In this document: piece after piece, positions 1-10,200 of the stretch
Numbering within the stretch: the stretch's first letter is position 1
How the letters are laid out: each line of letters opens with the position of its first letter
Translations under genes and position numbers: made by a program
The notes under the pieces: generated by a model
Seen by the model: the letters and a program-made list of their open reading frames with translations, nothing else
What the model was told of the DNA's origin: nothing
Databases searched by the model: none
DNA from: a virus
IMG/VR virus record: IMGVR_UViG_3300046787_000129
Location: 45,630-109,629 of that record
Reading direction: 5' to 3' (one strand)
Length of the DNA stretch: 64,000 nucleotides

Positions 1-2
1 CT

Positions 3-647
3 CTAGGAGAGACAAAGTCTGAGATTGCTGAATACAAGATGTACGAAGTAATTGCTAGATCGATCATAGATACTTTTATTAATGATGGATTCTACAACCA
101 CAAGTCAATCCTACAGGCCCAGGGTAATGGTGCAGACTACATGCCAGTATGGAGAATGGCAAACCGTGTACTAAAGGTATACGAGAACAACGTTCTTATC
201 TACGACATTGATGCTGACCCAGCAGACAACCTATACAACTTTTCTATTACCCTAGATAACTCTGCTATCCAAAAGACGACCAACCTTGAGTACAATAGAA
301 TCTCTCAGACACTGCCAGGTCTAAGCCTTCCTATATCTAGAGGCGACACTATGTACTCATTCGAGAGACCAGATGGCGGAGCCTTTAGAACTGGCTACGA
401 CTATCTATTTGTTTTGGACGAGGGCTTCCGAGCACTCCCACCAGACGTTGTACGTGCTACAACAATTCTTATAAACGACATCAAGTGTGGCAAGCTAGAC
501 TACTTCCAGCGTGGAGTTTCTTCATACGACACAGACCAGTTTAAGCTACAGTTCGACAAGGTAATTTTGAGCGGTACAGGAAACCTACTTGTAGACAAGA
601 TGCTAGAGAAGTACACTAGAGGAATCCTTAAACTAGGAGTCCTATAA
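3..647 (+). CDS. Head-tail joining (neck) protein, 5'-truncated by window edge
   Basis: The frame is open from the first bases of the window and runs through the ATG at 39 without an obvious ribosome site, so the protein probably starts upstream and this is its C-terminal part (about 214 codons visible). I do not recognise a named family. It precedes a run of neck and tail genes in standard siphovirus order and overlaps the next start by one base (TAATG), so a connector or adaptor role is inferred from position. Many Asp and Tyr residues and no membrane segment are consistent with a soluble structural protein. If the ATG at 39 is the real start the protein would be 202 residues. Confidence 0.6.
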   Translation, partial: LGETKSEIAEYKMYEVIARSIIDTFINDGFYNHKSILQAQGNGADYMPVWRMANRVLKVYENNVLIYDIDADPADNLYNFSITLDNSAIQKTTNLEYNRISQTLPGLSLPISRGDTMYSFERPDGGAFRTGYDYLFVLDEGFRALPPDVVRATTILINDIKCGKLDYFQRGVSSYDTDQFKLQFDKVILSGTGNLLVDKMLEKYTRGILKLGVL

Positions 648-1096
648 TGGCTTATTGCGAAACTACAGACTTCATGTATCCGCTACTAGCTGACGTATAC
701 TACCCATTAGTAGAGCAGTCAGCATATGGTAGTGTCAAGAAGCAGTGGATTCTAGATAGAACAATTGCTGTAGCTCTAAATCCAGCAGGCACTAGATCAA
801 AAGCTCAGGTTCAGACCAATGCAAATATAACCCTAGATAACATGCTGATCGGCAGAACCAGAAAAGACATTCTTGTTTCAACTGAAGAGTCTCCTATTGC
901 TCTAACAAACATAATCTTAACAAACATTAGAGACATTAATGGAGTGCCAATCTACACAGAGTCTTCTGGAATAAGAACTGGCAAGTCAACAATATTCGAG
1001 ATCTCTACCTTTATGCCTATTGTAGGACCCTTTGGATCTACGGAGTATTACAAGATGATCGTTGCTAGATCAGATAACCAGGCGGCTGACCTTTGA
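647..1096 (+). CDS. Putative head-tail connector/stopper protein
   Basis: A 149-residue soluble protein that overlaps both neighbours (TAATG at its start, TTGA at its end), so it is translationally coupled in the neck operon. It has no motif I can name. It lies between the upstream joining protein and an HK97 gp10-like protein, which is where siphophages encode the head-tail stopper. The sequence is rich in beta-forming residues and has an INGVPIYTESSGIRTGKS stretch near residues 97-114. Function is inferred from order only; it could equally be a second adaptor. Confidence 0.55.
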   Translation: MAYCETTDFMYPLLADVYYPLVEQSAYGSVKKQWILDRTIAVALNPAGTRSKAQVQTNANITLDNMLIGRTRKDILVSTEESPIALTNIILTNIRDINGVPIYTESSGIRTGKSTIFEISTFMPIVGPFGSTEYYKMIVARSDNQAADL

Positions 1097-1770
1097 TACT
1101 AGAGCTTGATTCAAAACAGTTTATGCGTGACATGAATAATCTCATGCAGTATTCTGTTGGGTTTCTTAATGGCGTAGAAAAGGGCAAACCTGCTTTTTTG
1201 GACAACCTGGGTAGAACAGCTATCGAAGCACTCAAGGAGTTTGTGGACTCAAACGCCAGGGTAGATCCAGAGATGCTGGCTCACGTGTATGAGTGGTATC
1301 AGGTTGGAAGCCCAGAGGCAAGACTATACGATGTAGCCTATACGGTAAATAATACTTTTGGTTTAAGTCTGCAGTCTACCTTTAGACAGTCTACTACAGT
1401 CAAGAATGGATCTAATGAGCCGTTCTACGACAAGGCAAGAATAATGGAAGATGGTATTCCAGTAACTATTCGTCCAAAGAAGTCTGGAGTCCTAGCTTTT
1501 GAGGATAACGGAGAAATGGTTTTTACAAAGTCTCCAGTCAGGATAGAGAATCCTGGAGGGGCTATGGCACAGGGTGGATACGAAAAGGTATTCAGAATAT
1601 TCTTTGAGAGATACTTCACCCAGTCATTTATGGTGTCTTCTGGAATCTTTTCTCATCTACAGAATCCTGTAGACTATAAGAGCAACCTTCAGGCTGGCAA
1701 GACTGGCGGCAAATCAACAGGTTTCAGAACGGGATATCAATGGATATCTAGAGGAGGACTATTACAATAA
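1093..1770 (+). CDS. HK97 gp10-like neck protein
   Basis: A 225-residue protein. The start is a TTG at 1093 inside the preceding stop (TTGA overlap); no ATG is available nearby. It begins with a short beta and helix segment (ILELDSKQFMRDMNNL) followed by a long helical region, as in HK97 gp10-like tail-completion proteins, and ends in a basic Gly-rich tail. Its place directly before the tail-terminator candidate and major tail protein fits that role. It ends in a TAATGG overlap with the next gene. The family call rests on layout and general appearance rather than on a clear signature. Confidence 0.5.
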   Translation: MILELDSKQFMRDMNNLMQYSVGFLNGVEKGKPAFLDNLGRTAIEALKEFVDSNARVDPEMLAHVYEWYQVGSPEARLYDVAYTVNNTFGLSLQSTFRQSTTVKNGSNEPFYDKARIMEDGIPVTIRPKKSGVLAFEDNGEMVFTKSPVRIENPGGAMAQGGYEKVFRIFFERYFTQSFMVSSGIFSHLQNPVDYKSNLQAGKTGGKSTGFRTGYQWISRGGLLQ

Positions 1771-2378
1771 TGGCCATATATCACCCACCAAGCTTTATCA
1801 ATGCATACCTACAGGATAAGGTAGCATATTTTCACGGATTCGGAATGCCGTTTTTCCCTACAATGCCAACAGACCTACAGGCAGCCACTGATGGATTCTC
1901 CTACAGCAAGCTAACTGGTAGCGACGTAGAACAGAAGTATTACTTCAACGGTGCAGCAGCAATCTATGACAGAATGTTTAAGATGAGAAGAACTGCCTTC
2001 CCATACATCAAGTGCGAGCAAGTTCTATACTACATGTACTCTATAAACGAGACTGCAGTATCAACCCTGATTGAGGCAACGCAAAGCATTCACGATCTTC
2101 TAGACAGAGGGGATGACTCTGCAAAGGACATCAATGCATGGATTCAGTCTCTCTATATTTCTCAGGGCAGACGTAAGATAGATGTTCCAGACATTGTTAC
2201 TGGAGTTACAGAGAATAAGAAGGTTGTAACCCTTAATGGACAAGACATGCTTCTTCCATACTTCCATGACATCAAGGTCTATCAGCTACAGGAAACAAGA
2301 GACATTATTGACTTTGCTACAGCAAGAACTTATGCTGGGAATAAAATAATTGTCGATTACGACTGGCACAAATCATAA
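1770..2378 (+). CDS. Putative tail terminator / minor tail protein
   Basis: A 202-residue soluble protein, coupled to the gp10-like gene by a one-base overlap. It is the last gene before the major tail protein, the position usually held by the tail terminator that caps the tube at the head side. No domain is recognisable. The N-terminus carries aromatic and Pro-rich segments (HGFGMPFFPTMPTD, residues about 22-35), the middle is helical, and the C-terminus resembles a beta strand pair. Its stop is followed by a short gap holding the major tail promoter, so it ends the neck transcription unit. Role inferred from gene order. Confidence 0.5.
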   Translation: MAIYHPPSFINAYLQDKVAYFHGFGMPFFPTMPTDLQAATDGFSYSKLTGSDVEQKYYFNGAAAIYDRMFKMRRTAFPYIKCEQVLYYMYSINETAVSTLIEATQSIHDLLDRGDDSAKDINAWIQSLYISQGRRKIDVPDIVTGVTENKKVVTLNGQDMLLPYFHDIKVYQLQETRDIIDFATARTYAGNKIIVDYDWHKS

Positions 2379-2390
2379 ATTCAAAAAGAC

Positions 2391-2399
2391 TGCTATACT
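2391..2399 (+). promoter_or_regulatory. Extended -10 promoter for the major tail gene
   Basis: TGCTATACT is an extended -10 (TGn plus TATACT) with no clear -35 box at 17 bases. Transcription would start near 2406 and give a leader of about 48 bases with a purine-rich ribosome site (GAAAGAGGTG) before the ATG at 2454. The same TGnTATA pattern recurs before other genes in this window. Confidence 0.55.
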
Positions 2400-2453
2400 T
2401 ATAACGAGGAAACACCCCCATTTTTTATTATCCTAAGAAAGAGGTGAAAAAAT

Positions 2454-3107
2454 ATGGCATATACACGTGGTAATGATAAGCAGATTATCGTTGGTGCAGC
2501 AGCACTATTCACATATGAGCCAGCAACTGGAGACAGCTTCCTAACCGATGCAGACCTACCAGATCTAGTTGAAGACGTATCTATCAAGGAGACTCTATCA
2601 TCAGACGCTGACTTCCGTAACGTTGGTTACACATCAAATGGTCTTGAGATTCAGTTCCAGCCTGACTTCGGTGAAGTTAAGGTTGACCAGTTGCTTGACG
2701 TTGCAAAGCTTTACAAGCAGGGCATGAAGGTTAACCTAAAGACAACCTTCGCAGAGGCAACTCTAGAGAACCTATTGTTCTCGCTTGCAGGTAAGAGTGC
2801 AGACCTAGATACTCCAGGAACTGGTAAGTATGCAGGCAACGATGTTCTAAACCTATCAGCTGGTGACATTGGAGAATGTCCAGTTGAGCGTGGTCTCGTA
2901 GCAGTTGGTCCAGGTACAGGTGACTGTGCAGCTGGTAACTCTATCGAGCGTATCTACGTTGCATACCGTGCACTCTCAATTGAGAGCGTTAACGTATCAG
3001 CTAAGCGTGACGCAGCAACCGAGTTCGAAGTTTCGTTCCGCTTGCTTCCAAACGGTAACGCTTCATACGGTAAGATTGTAGACCGTACAATCTCACTAGT
3101 TAGCTAA
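2454..3107 (+). CDS. Major tail protein
   Basis: A 217-residue protein expected to polymerise into the tail tube. Evidence is its place just before the tail chaperones and tape measure gene, its own promoter, a good ribosome site (AAAGAGGTGAAAAAAT before the ATG), and a strong terminator behind it, all typical of a highly expressed tail tube gene. Codon choice is more uniform than in neighbours (GTT, GCA, CGT and CTA recur), which also suggests high expression. The sequence is acidic, beta-rich and lacks membrane segments. A second Ig-like domain is not evident. The family call is by context. Confidence 0.75.
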   Translation: MAYTRGNDKQIIVGAAALFTYEPATGDSFLTDADLPDLVEDVSIKETLSSDADFRNVGYTSNGLEIQFQPDFGEVKVDQLLDVAKLYKQGMKVNLKTTFAEATLENLLFSLAGKSADLDTPGTGKYAGNDVLNLSAGDIGECPVERGLVAVGPGTGDCAAGNSIERIYVAYRALSIESVNVSAKRDAATEFEVSFRLLPNGNASYGKIVDRTISLVS

Positions 3108-3132
3108 TAACTAAATAATAACTGAATAGAAG

Positions 3133-3170
3133 CCGCTCACCTAGTTTTTCTAGGTGGGCGGTTTTGTTTT
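3133..3170 (+). terminator. Rho-independent terminator after the major tail gene
   Basis: A 12-bp stem (CCGCTCACCTAG at 3133-3144 with CTAGGTGGGCGG at 3150-3161, one G-U pair) encloses a TTTTT loop and is followed by the T-rich run TTTTGTTTT. It separates the abundant major tail transcript from the chaperone genes. Confidence 0.9.
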
Positions 3171-3174
3171 ACTG

Positions 3175-3180
3175 TACAAT
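3175..3180 (+). promoter_or_regulatory. Leaderless-type -10 element (TACAAT) for tail chaperone 1
   Basis: TACAAT ends six bases before the ATG at 3187, so initiation at the usual distance would begin the mRNA at or beside the start codon. There is no Shine-Dalgarno sequence: the space between the upstream terminator and the ATG is too short for one. This sets the start at 3187 rather than the in-frame codon at 3154, which lies inside the terminator. Confidence 0.6.
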
Positions 3181-3186
3181 AGAGTG

Positions 3187-3897
3187 ATGGCTACTCAAAT
3201 ATACAAAAGCGGAACCGTGACCACACTAGATGGTCAGAGGCTATATCTAACGCCATTAAAGATAAAGTACCTTAGACAGTTCATGACCGCATATGCAGAA
3301 GTTGGCAAAGCCGAGGGGCAGATAGAAGTTCTTTCAGCACTAGCAGAATGTGCACTGATATCAATGCAACAATATTGCCCAGATATAAGAACCCTAGAAG
3401 ACCTAGAGGACAGAATTAATCTCCCAACCATATACAAGATCATAAACATAGCAGGAGGAGTAAGTGCTGATCCAAATGAGCCAGTAGATACTTCTGAGGC
3501 AAATGATGGAAAATCAGACGAAGCAAAGGGTTCATCTTGGGATGAGTTAGATTTAGCAAAGCTAGAAGCCGAGGTATTTTTGCTGGGCATATGGAAAGAC
3601 TATGAAGAGCTAGAAACCTCGCTATCTATGCCAGAACTAGTAGCAACACTGGAGTCAAAGAGAGAGATAGACTATCAGGAAAAGAAGTTCCTGGCAGCTA
3701 TTCAGGGTGTAGACTTGGATGAGAGCACTGGCCAGAAAGATGCTAACCCTCAAAGCAAGTGGGAAGAGATGAAGGCTAGAGTGTTTAGTGGTGGAGCTGC
3801 CACTAACTCAAATGACATAGTTTCCCTGCAGGGGCCTAGTGCTCAAAAGGCAGGGTTTGGAATAGGCATGGGCCTAGACTACGTAAAACTGGGATAA
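3187..3897 (+). CDS. Tail assembly chaperone, long form
   Basis: A 236-residue protein. Residues about 5-85 match the short protein encoded at 3954 (shared pattern PLK...LR.FM, an L.EC segment, a QY.P segment, DLED and LPT.YKI). An acidic linker and an unrelated C-terminal region follow, giving the architecture of a lambda G-T fusion. In most siphophages that fusion is made by ribosomal frameshifting; here it is one uninterrupted frame. It would guide assembly of tail tube subunits around the tape measure. The ATG at 3187 is chosen because it follows a leaderless -10 element. The C-terminal domain (residues about 120-236) has no motif I recognise. Confidence 0.65.
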   Translation: MATQIYKSGTVTTLDGQRLYLTPLKIKYLRQFMTAYAEVGKAEGQIEVLSALAECALISMQQYCPDIRTLEDLEDRINLPTIYKIINIAGGVSADPNEPVDTSEANDGKSDEAKGSSWDELDLAKLEAEVFLLGIWKDYEELETSLSMPELVATLESKREIDYQEKKFLAAIQGVDLDESTGQKDANPQSKWEEMKARVFSGGAATNSNDIVSLQGPSAQKAGFGIGMGLDYVKLG

Positions 3898-3912
3898 AAT
3901 AATTAAGACCTG

Positions 3913-3921
3913 TGTTATAAT
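3913..3921 (+). promoter_or_regulatory. Extended -10 promoter for tail chaperone 2
   Basis: TGTTATAAT (TGn plus perfect TATAAT) lies in the 56-base gap before the short chaperone. Transcription from about 3928 would give a short leader with a purine-rich ribosome site (GAAAGAGAAC). A separate promoter would let the short form be made in excess of the long form. Confidence 0.55.
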
Positions 3922-3953
3922 TGTATAAACCCGTCGAAAAGAAAGAGAACAAA

Positions 3954-4271
3954 ATGACAACAACAATCAATGAAGAGAAGCAGATAGAGCTTTCAAACGG
4001 AGCCATTCTAACTGTTCGTCCACTAAAACTATCACTACTTAGACTATTTATGAAGAAGTTCGAATCTCTTTCAGCAGTAGCCGAAGATAATGACAAGTCA
4101 CTTGATGTACTCCTAGAGTGCGTAAAGATTGCACTAAAGCAGTACAACCCTGAGCTCGCAGAAGCAAAGGACTTGGAAGACATTCTAGACCTTCCTACAG
4201 TTTACAAGATTGTTGAAGAGGCTTCAGGCATTAAGCTTGGAGATACAGACCTCCTCAACAGTATTGCATAA
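3954..4271 (+). CDS. Tail assembly chaperone, short form (paralogue)
   Basis: A 105-residue protein starting at ATG 3954 (MTTTINEEKQ) after a purine-rich ribosome site; the in-frame TTG at 3921 lies inside the -10 element and is unlikely. It matches the N-terminal half of the protein encoded at 3187 through PLK, LR.FM, ECVKIALKQYNPEL and DLPTVYKI, so the two are paralogues. It corresponds to the short (lambda gpG-like) form and sits directly before the tape measure gene. No frameshift extension is visible after its stop. It probably binds the tape measure and recruits tail tube subunits together with the long form. Confidence 0.65.
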   Translation: MTTTINEEKQIELSNGAILTVRPLKLSLLRLFMKKFESLSAVAEDNDKSLDVLLECVKIALKQYNPELAEAKDLEDILDLPTVYKIVEEASGIKLGDTDLLNSIA

Positions 4272-4295
4272 TAATTAAAAAAGAGGTGTTCCTGG

Positions 4296-7200
4296 ATGGC
4301 TGATATTCAGTCCAATATTAATGTAAACATTGATACTACAAATGCATTAGCAAGTATCAAGGCTTTACAGTCACAGATATCAGCCTTCCATACATCTATG
4401 GCAAGGGGCGGAGCCCAAGCAACATCTTCGCTTGCCCAGCAACAGCAGAAGCTTCTAGATGGCATTAATGCAACTGGAAAGTTTTCGGCACAAGTACAAA
4501 ACATTAAGACTACTACCGAGTCTTTTACCACAGCACTAGAGAAGAACAAGCTCTCTCTAGGACAATACTTTAAATACTCCGTAGCATCTACCAAGTCATT
4601 TGGTAGCATGTTCAAGACAGAGATGAACGTCGTCGAGAAGGTAGCTCGTGAAAGAGTAAAGAGCCTTCAGACTCAATACATCAATCTAGGCCGTGATGCA
4701 AATGGTGCATTAAAGGCTATATCAATTAGACCGCTTCTTCTTGATCTAGATAACATGCAGACTAAGACTGCATTGGCTGCTCAAAAGCAGCAGATCCTCA
4801 ACCAGTTGCTACACCAGGGATCTACAAATCTTCTAAACTTCGGTAAGAACACTCAGTGGGCTGGTCGTCAGCTCATGGTTGGTTTTACTATTCCTCTATC
4901 TATGGCAGGTACAGCAGCAGCTAAAGCCTACATGGACATGGAAAAGGCTGCTATCAAGATCAAGCGTGTCTACGGAGACCTAAATACTAGTGTTAAAGAG
5001 ACCAACCAGGCTGTAGATGCTATCAAGAGCCTAGCTGCAGAGTATACAAAGTATGGCATTGCAGTAGCTGACACCATGGAGATGGCTGCATCTGCAGCTG
5101 CTATGGGTAAGACTGGTGCAGACCTTCTTGCACAGGTAAACCAGGCAACTCGCCTAGCCGCTTTGGGTGGGGTGGAACAAGCTCAGGCCCTAGAGACAAC
5201 AATCTCTCTAACAAGTGCATTTGGACTATCTACAGAGATGCTTGCATCTAAGATTAACTATCTTAACGCTGTTGAAAACCAGACCGTAACATCTATCGAA
5301 GACCTTACCATTGCCATTCCAAAGGCTGGTCCAGTTGTCAAGCAACTTGGTGGAGACGTAGAGGACCTAGCATTCTTCCTAACCGCTATGCGTGAAGGTG
5401 GCATTAATGCATCTGAAGGTGCTAACGCACTAAAGTCTGGTCTTGCAGCACTTATCAATCCAACTGGCAAGGCATCAGAAATGCTTGCTGGATTTGGCAT
5501 TAATATCAAGGCAATCGTTGAGGGTAACAAGGGTGACCTAAAGAAGACTGTTATTGACTTCGCTACAGCCCTAAACACCATTGACCCACTAAACCGTGCA
5601 CGTGCCATTGAGCAAATGTTTGGCAAGTTCCAGTTTGCACGTATCTCTACATTGCTTCAGAACGTAACTGCCAGCGGTAGCCAAGCATCTAAGGCTCTAG
5701 CCCTAGCAAACATGTCTTCAATTCAACTTGCTGCAATGTCACGTAAAGAGTTGGACAGAATTTCTGCATCACCAATGTACAAGTTCCAGAAGGCTATTGC
5801 AGACCTTCAGGTAAAGATTGCTCCAGTTGGAGAAGCCTTCCTAAAGGCAGTAACTCCAATTATTGGATTTGTATCTAAGATGCTGGATGGTTTCAATGGA
5901 ATGAGCGACCAGTTCAAGAACTTCACAGTTATTGGTGTTGCGGTTCTTGGTGGACTTGCTCCAGTACTTCTAATGGTTGTTGGTCTTGTTGCTAATGGTG
6001 CTGCAAACATCCTCAAGTTCCTGACCCAAATAAAGTCATTCTTTAACAAAACTTCTGCAGGACAGAAGGACCTAGGTTCAAGCACAAGCTACCTAACTAC
6101 TGAGCAGATTAAGGCCGAAGCTGTAGCAGCTTCTCTAGACCAGATTCACGGAAAGCTAAAGCAGACATTCACTTCTGAAGCAGGAGCAGTTGACTCGCTT
6201 ACTGGTGCATACCAGAGATACCTAGCCGCTACTGGAAAGTATTCGGCACCAGCAGCAAAGGCTGCCCCAGGACTATTTACGCCAGTTGTCAGCAAGGCAA
6301 AGGGCTTTGCTACTGGAGGAATGGTTCGAGGCCCAGGCAGCGGTACGTCAGACTCAATCCCTGCAAACCTATCTAATGGCGAAGCAGTAATTGATGCAGA
6401 AACAGTAGAAAAGAATCCAGCCATCATCGCAGCACTATTTGCTGGTAAGACAATCAGTATTCCTGGATACTCTAGAAACAACTCTAGAGACATTGCAAGC
6501 TCTAGAGATTATGCAAAATTTAGAACATACACCGATGCAACATCTGGATTATCTAGTGGAGCTAACTCGGCACTAAACACTGGAACGGCATCACCATCAG
6601 ATATAGCAAGAGAGTATACTACATCACCTACTAGAATTCAGGGTCCACTAATTGCCGCAGTTGCATCCGAGCTAACTGGTGCAAACACACAGTCTCAGAT
6701 AGATCAGGCTATTAAGAATAACCCAGAAATACTTTCATATGCAAAAAGCCTAAGCCTCGGTATCGCTAGTGAAGTAAGCAAGATAACTGCAAAGACTATG
6801 GGGGACCCAGAGTATACTGGTGCAGTAGCTAAGGCAAGGGCAGACATAAAGGCATCTCCAGAGATCGCAGCCGCATCTGAAAAGTTCTTTACGGAACCAA
6901 GCACATATGAAGATGACACAATCGAAAGAAAGCGTTCGAGCGGCAGATATGTCGCCGCTGGCCGTGAAAAGCTTCGTGCCATGGGGGCAAGATATACCGC
7001 ACTTTTTAAGAGGGGTATGAGAGTTGCAAAAAACTTAAACGTGGATGAGCCACAGCTAGTAGATCCATCAGCAGCACACATGACATCTCCAAGAGATATG
7101 TCCGTATCTGAAATGGATGAATCTGGAATGATGCTTGGAGAAAATGCCCAAGCAGCCCGTGACCGCAAAGCAAAGAATGAAAAGCTTGTCTACAAGCAGG

Positions 7201-10200
7201 GTCAGTCAAAGACAAAGGTAACTGTTCCAGCATCAGCTAGTCAGGCTCAAAAGGATGATGCTCTATCTGCTGCTGGAGTAGTCATGGCAGACAAGTCTCT
7301 AGAGACTATTGGCTCAGCAGCAAAGTCACGTGCCGCTATCCAGTCTCCATCAAAAGAGATGGCAAAAATTGGTGAGGATCTTGCTGAAGGTGCTATAGAG
7401 GGCATGAAGTCTAAGGCCAAGGAGTCTAAGACCGCTGGGAAAACCATATATGACGCATCAGGCTTAACATCAGTTAAGGCAGCACTTGCTTCAGGACCAA
7501 AGATGCTTGGCCCAGCAGGTGCAGCTCAGGTGGATAGCTATCCGTCTCCAAAGACTCAGTCTGAAAGAGTTGCCGCCGTCAAGTCTCCTAGAGCTGCTTC
7601 ACCATTTATGCAAGACGTACGAGCATCAGCTCAAAATGCAATGCCAAGACTACGTGTTGCTAAGCAAGAGTTCGTAGACGACATGAAGGGTGCCTTTGCC
7701 CAACTAAAGAACTTGTTCCGCAATGGCGGAAAGGATATGGTAGATGCTACTAAGTCTGGACTTATCCAGGAAACTCCTAGACTACGAGTCGCTGGTAAAG
7801 AGGCTGGCTTTGACTATGTAACTGCTCTAAAGGGCGGTAACGGTTCAATCGCTGCTGTAGTAACTGCAGGAAATCAAAAGATCGTATCTGCAGCACTAAA
7901 GGAATACTCTGAGGGTGGATTTAGAATTGCAGGAGCAGTTAGCCTTGGACTAGATAAGGGCATTGCTGGCTCTGTCGCAAAGGGTATTATTGCAGGAGAA
8001 AAGCTAGCAGACTCAGTTACCGACGGAGTAATAAAGAGAAGCAGAAAGCAAAAGAACCTTCCTATGGGCTCACAAGGCCCACTAGAGGAAGGTGGAACTA
8101 GAGGCAATGTATTCCAGCGAGCAAAGGCATCAGCCGCTGAGAAGGCTTCTGCAGCCAAAGCAGGGTATAACAAGCTTAATAGCAAGATCAACATATCATC
8201 CGATGGCTCTGGAACTTTTGCAAAGGTAGGAGCCGCAGCAACGACTGCTGCATTTGCTCTATCTGGAATGCCAGGACCTATTGGTGAAACTGTTAGCAAA
8301 CTTCTTCCTTTTATGGGAATCATGACAGCTGTCTCTGGAATAATGTCAATGTTTAATTTGCAGGTGGTTAATGGAGCAATTGCTCTAGGAGCCTTCTCAC
8401 TTCCAATCATACCTCTGACTGCAGCCATTGCAGGCCTAGCTATAGTCATTGCTGGAGTTATCTGGTGGATGAATGCTGTTAATGATGCAAAGAAGGAAGA
8501 GCTTGCTCAGATAAACAATACTACCACTGCTCAGAAGAACGCTGCTAAGTCAATTGCAGAGCTTGGAAAGCTTGCTGGAATAACTCCAGGACAAAGTCGT
8601 GGGGAAATAGCAAAGACCGCACTTGCCGCAGGTATTGGTACAAAGCAAGCCAGCGATGTAAATATACTTCTAGAGAGCGAAGAGTTCAAAGATCCAGAGT
8701 CAGCCATCAACAAGATGATTAGTGGAATCAAGGGAATGTCTAATGTAGCAGCAAAGGACTTCCTTGCTACATATGCAAACCAGTTAAAGGGATTCGGATT
8801 TGACGATAAGACTATTGAATCAATTCTAAATGCTATTAAAATTAAGGCTAACAAGACAGACTTGAAGCTCGACTTTGCAAGCGTCGATATTAACACAAAG
8901 AAGGGGCAGGCCCAGGTATCAGAGGGAATCAAGAATGCCCTTGCTGGTGTTTCAGACCAAGACGCAAAAGATGTTGCAGCAAAAAAGTCAGTCGCAGCTA
9001 ATCCAGTAATTGGTCAGGATGGAAATGGCAATGACATATATCTATCAGACATTAAAAAGAATAGGGCTAAAAATGCTGCAATAGTTGAGGACCCAACCAA
9101 AAAGGGTACAGCTGAATACGATGCAGCCAAAAAGCAACTTGCTGAGCAAGACAAAACAATAGCGGCTCAAAAAGTCATTGCCGATAACAGCATGAAGGTA
9201 ATAAACAAAGACACGAAAGTTGCTAAAACTAATGCTGCACTAAAAGAAGGTGCTACAGCAGTTACAACAACTATCGATAGTGCACTGTCTCAGTTTAGTG
9301 CCAAGACAATGACAAAGGCAAACTTTGATAAAACTATCAAAGCAACTATTGCTGGACTTAAGTCTGGCAAGGCAGCAGCAGCAACTATGGGTGCAGCACT
9401 CAAGGGCCTTGGCCCTGCCGCAACCGCAGGTGGTAGCAAGATCGCTGGACTTACGGCTAAAACTCTTGCAAATGGAACAGCCTTTGATACTACTAAGGCA
9501 CAGGTAGAGCTTTACGCCATTGTAGCTGGAAACCCAGAAATTGGTGACAAGCTATTACAGGATATTGCAAAGATTGACACCACAGCTGCAGGTGCAGCAC
9601 AGCAGATACAAAATCTTATAAACGTTGCCAAGGGTGGAAGCATTAGCACATCTGCAGGGGTCACAAATCCAGAGATCGTCACCGACACTACAGGCGGAGG
9701 AGACGGAGGCTCTGATCCAGCACAACTCCTAAAGGATACCAAGGCTGCTGTCCAGTCAAACATCATGAGCATCAACCTTATGAAGAAGGGTTACAATGCA
9801 GAGTTCATAGCCTCTATTGCTGGTGCCGATGCTGCAACTCAAAAATACTACACAACTATGAAGAATGGCATTCCAGTTCTAAATGCCCAGGGTCGTGCAC
9901 TTCTAGCTGCATATAACACCAAGGCTATCAGCGACTTCCTAATTGCTCAAAAGCAATTGGTTGCTGGAGCAGCTATGGAGCTTTCTGCGAGAAAGACCCT
10001 GTCTGCAGCAGGACTAGATGAAGAAACTGTTAAGGAGATGGCTGCCCGTGCAGACGTCCAGGCAGCTCTAGCAGCCGCAAAGGCAGCGGTAGGCAAGAAT
10101 GCACAGGCGAAGGCTATCAAGAGCGTAGTTGACGGTCTAAAGGCAGAGAAGGCAGCAGCAGATAGTCTATCAACAACAGTAGCACAAGACAAGTTCCAGA

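Noticed and set aside
4265-4300. Slippery A/T-rich run (TTAAAAAAGAGG) as a frameshift site after the short chaperone
   Set aside because: It lies after the stop codon and forms the ribosome site of the tape measure gene; no downstream frame would extend the chaperone.
7874-8449. 191-residue open frame on the minus strand inside the tape measure gene
   Set aside because: It lies fully within the tape measure coding sequence, has no ribosome site, and reads as low-complexity Ala/Ile/Pro text expected from antisense of an Ala/Gly-rich protein.
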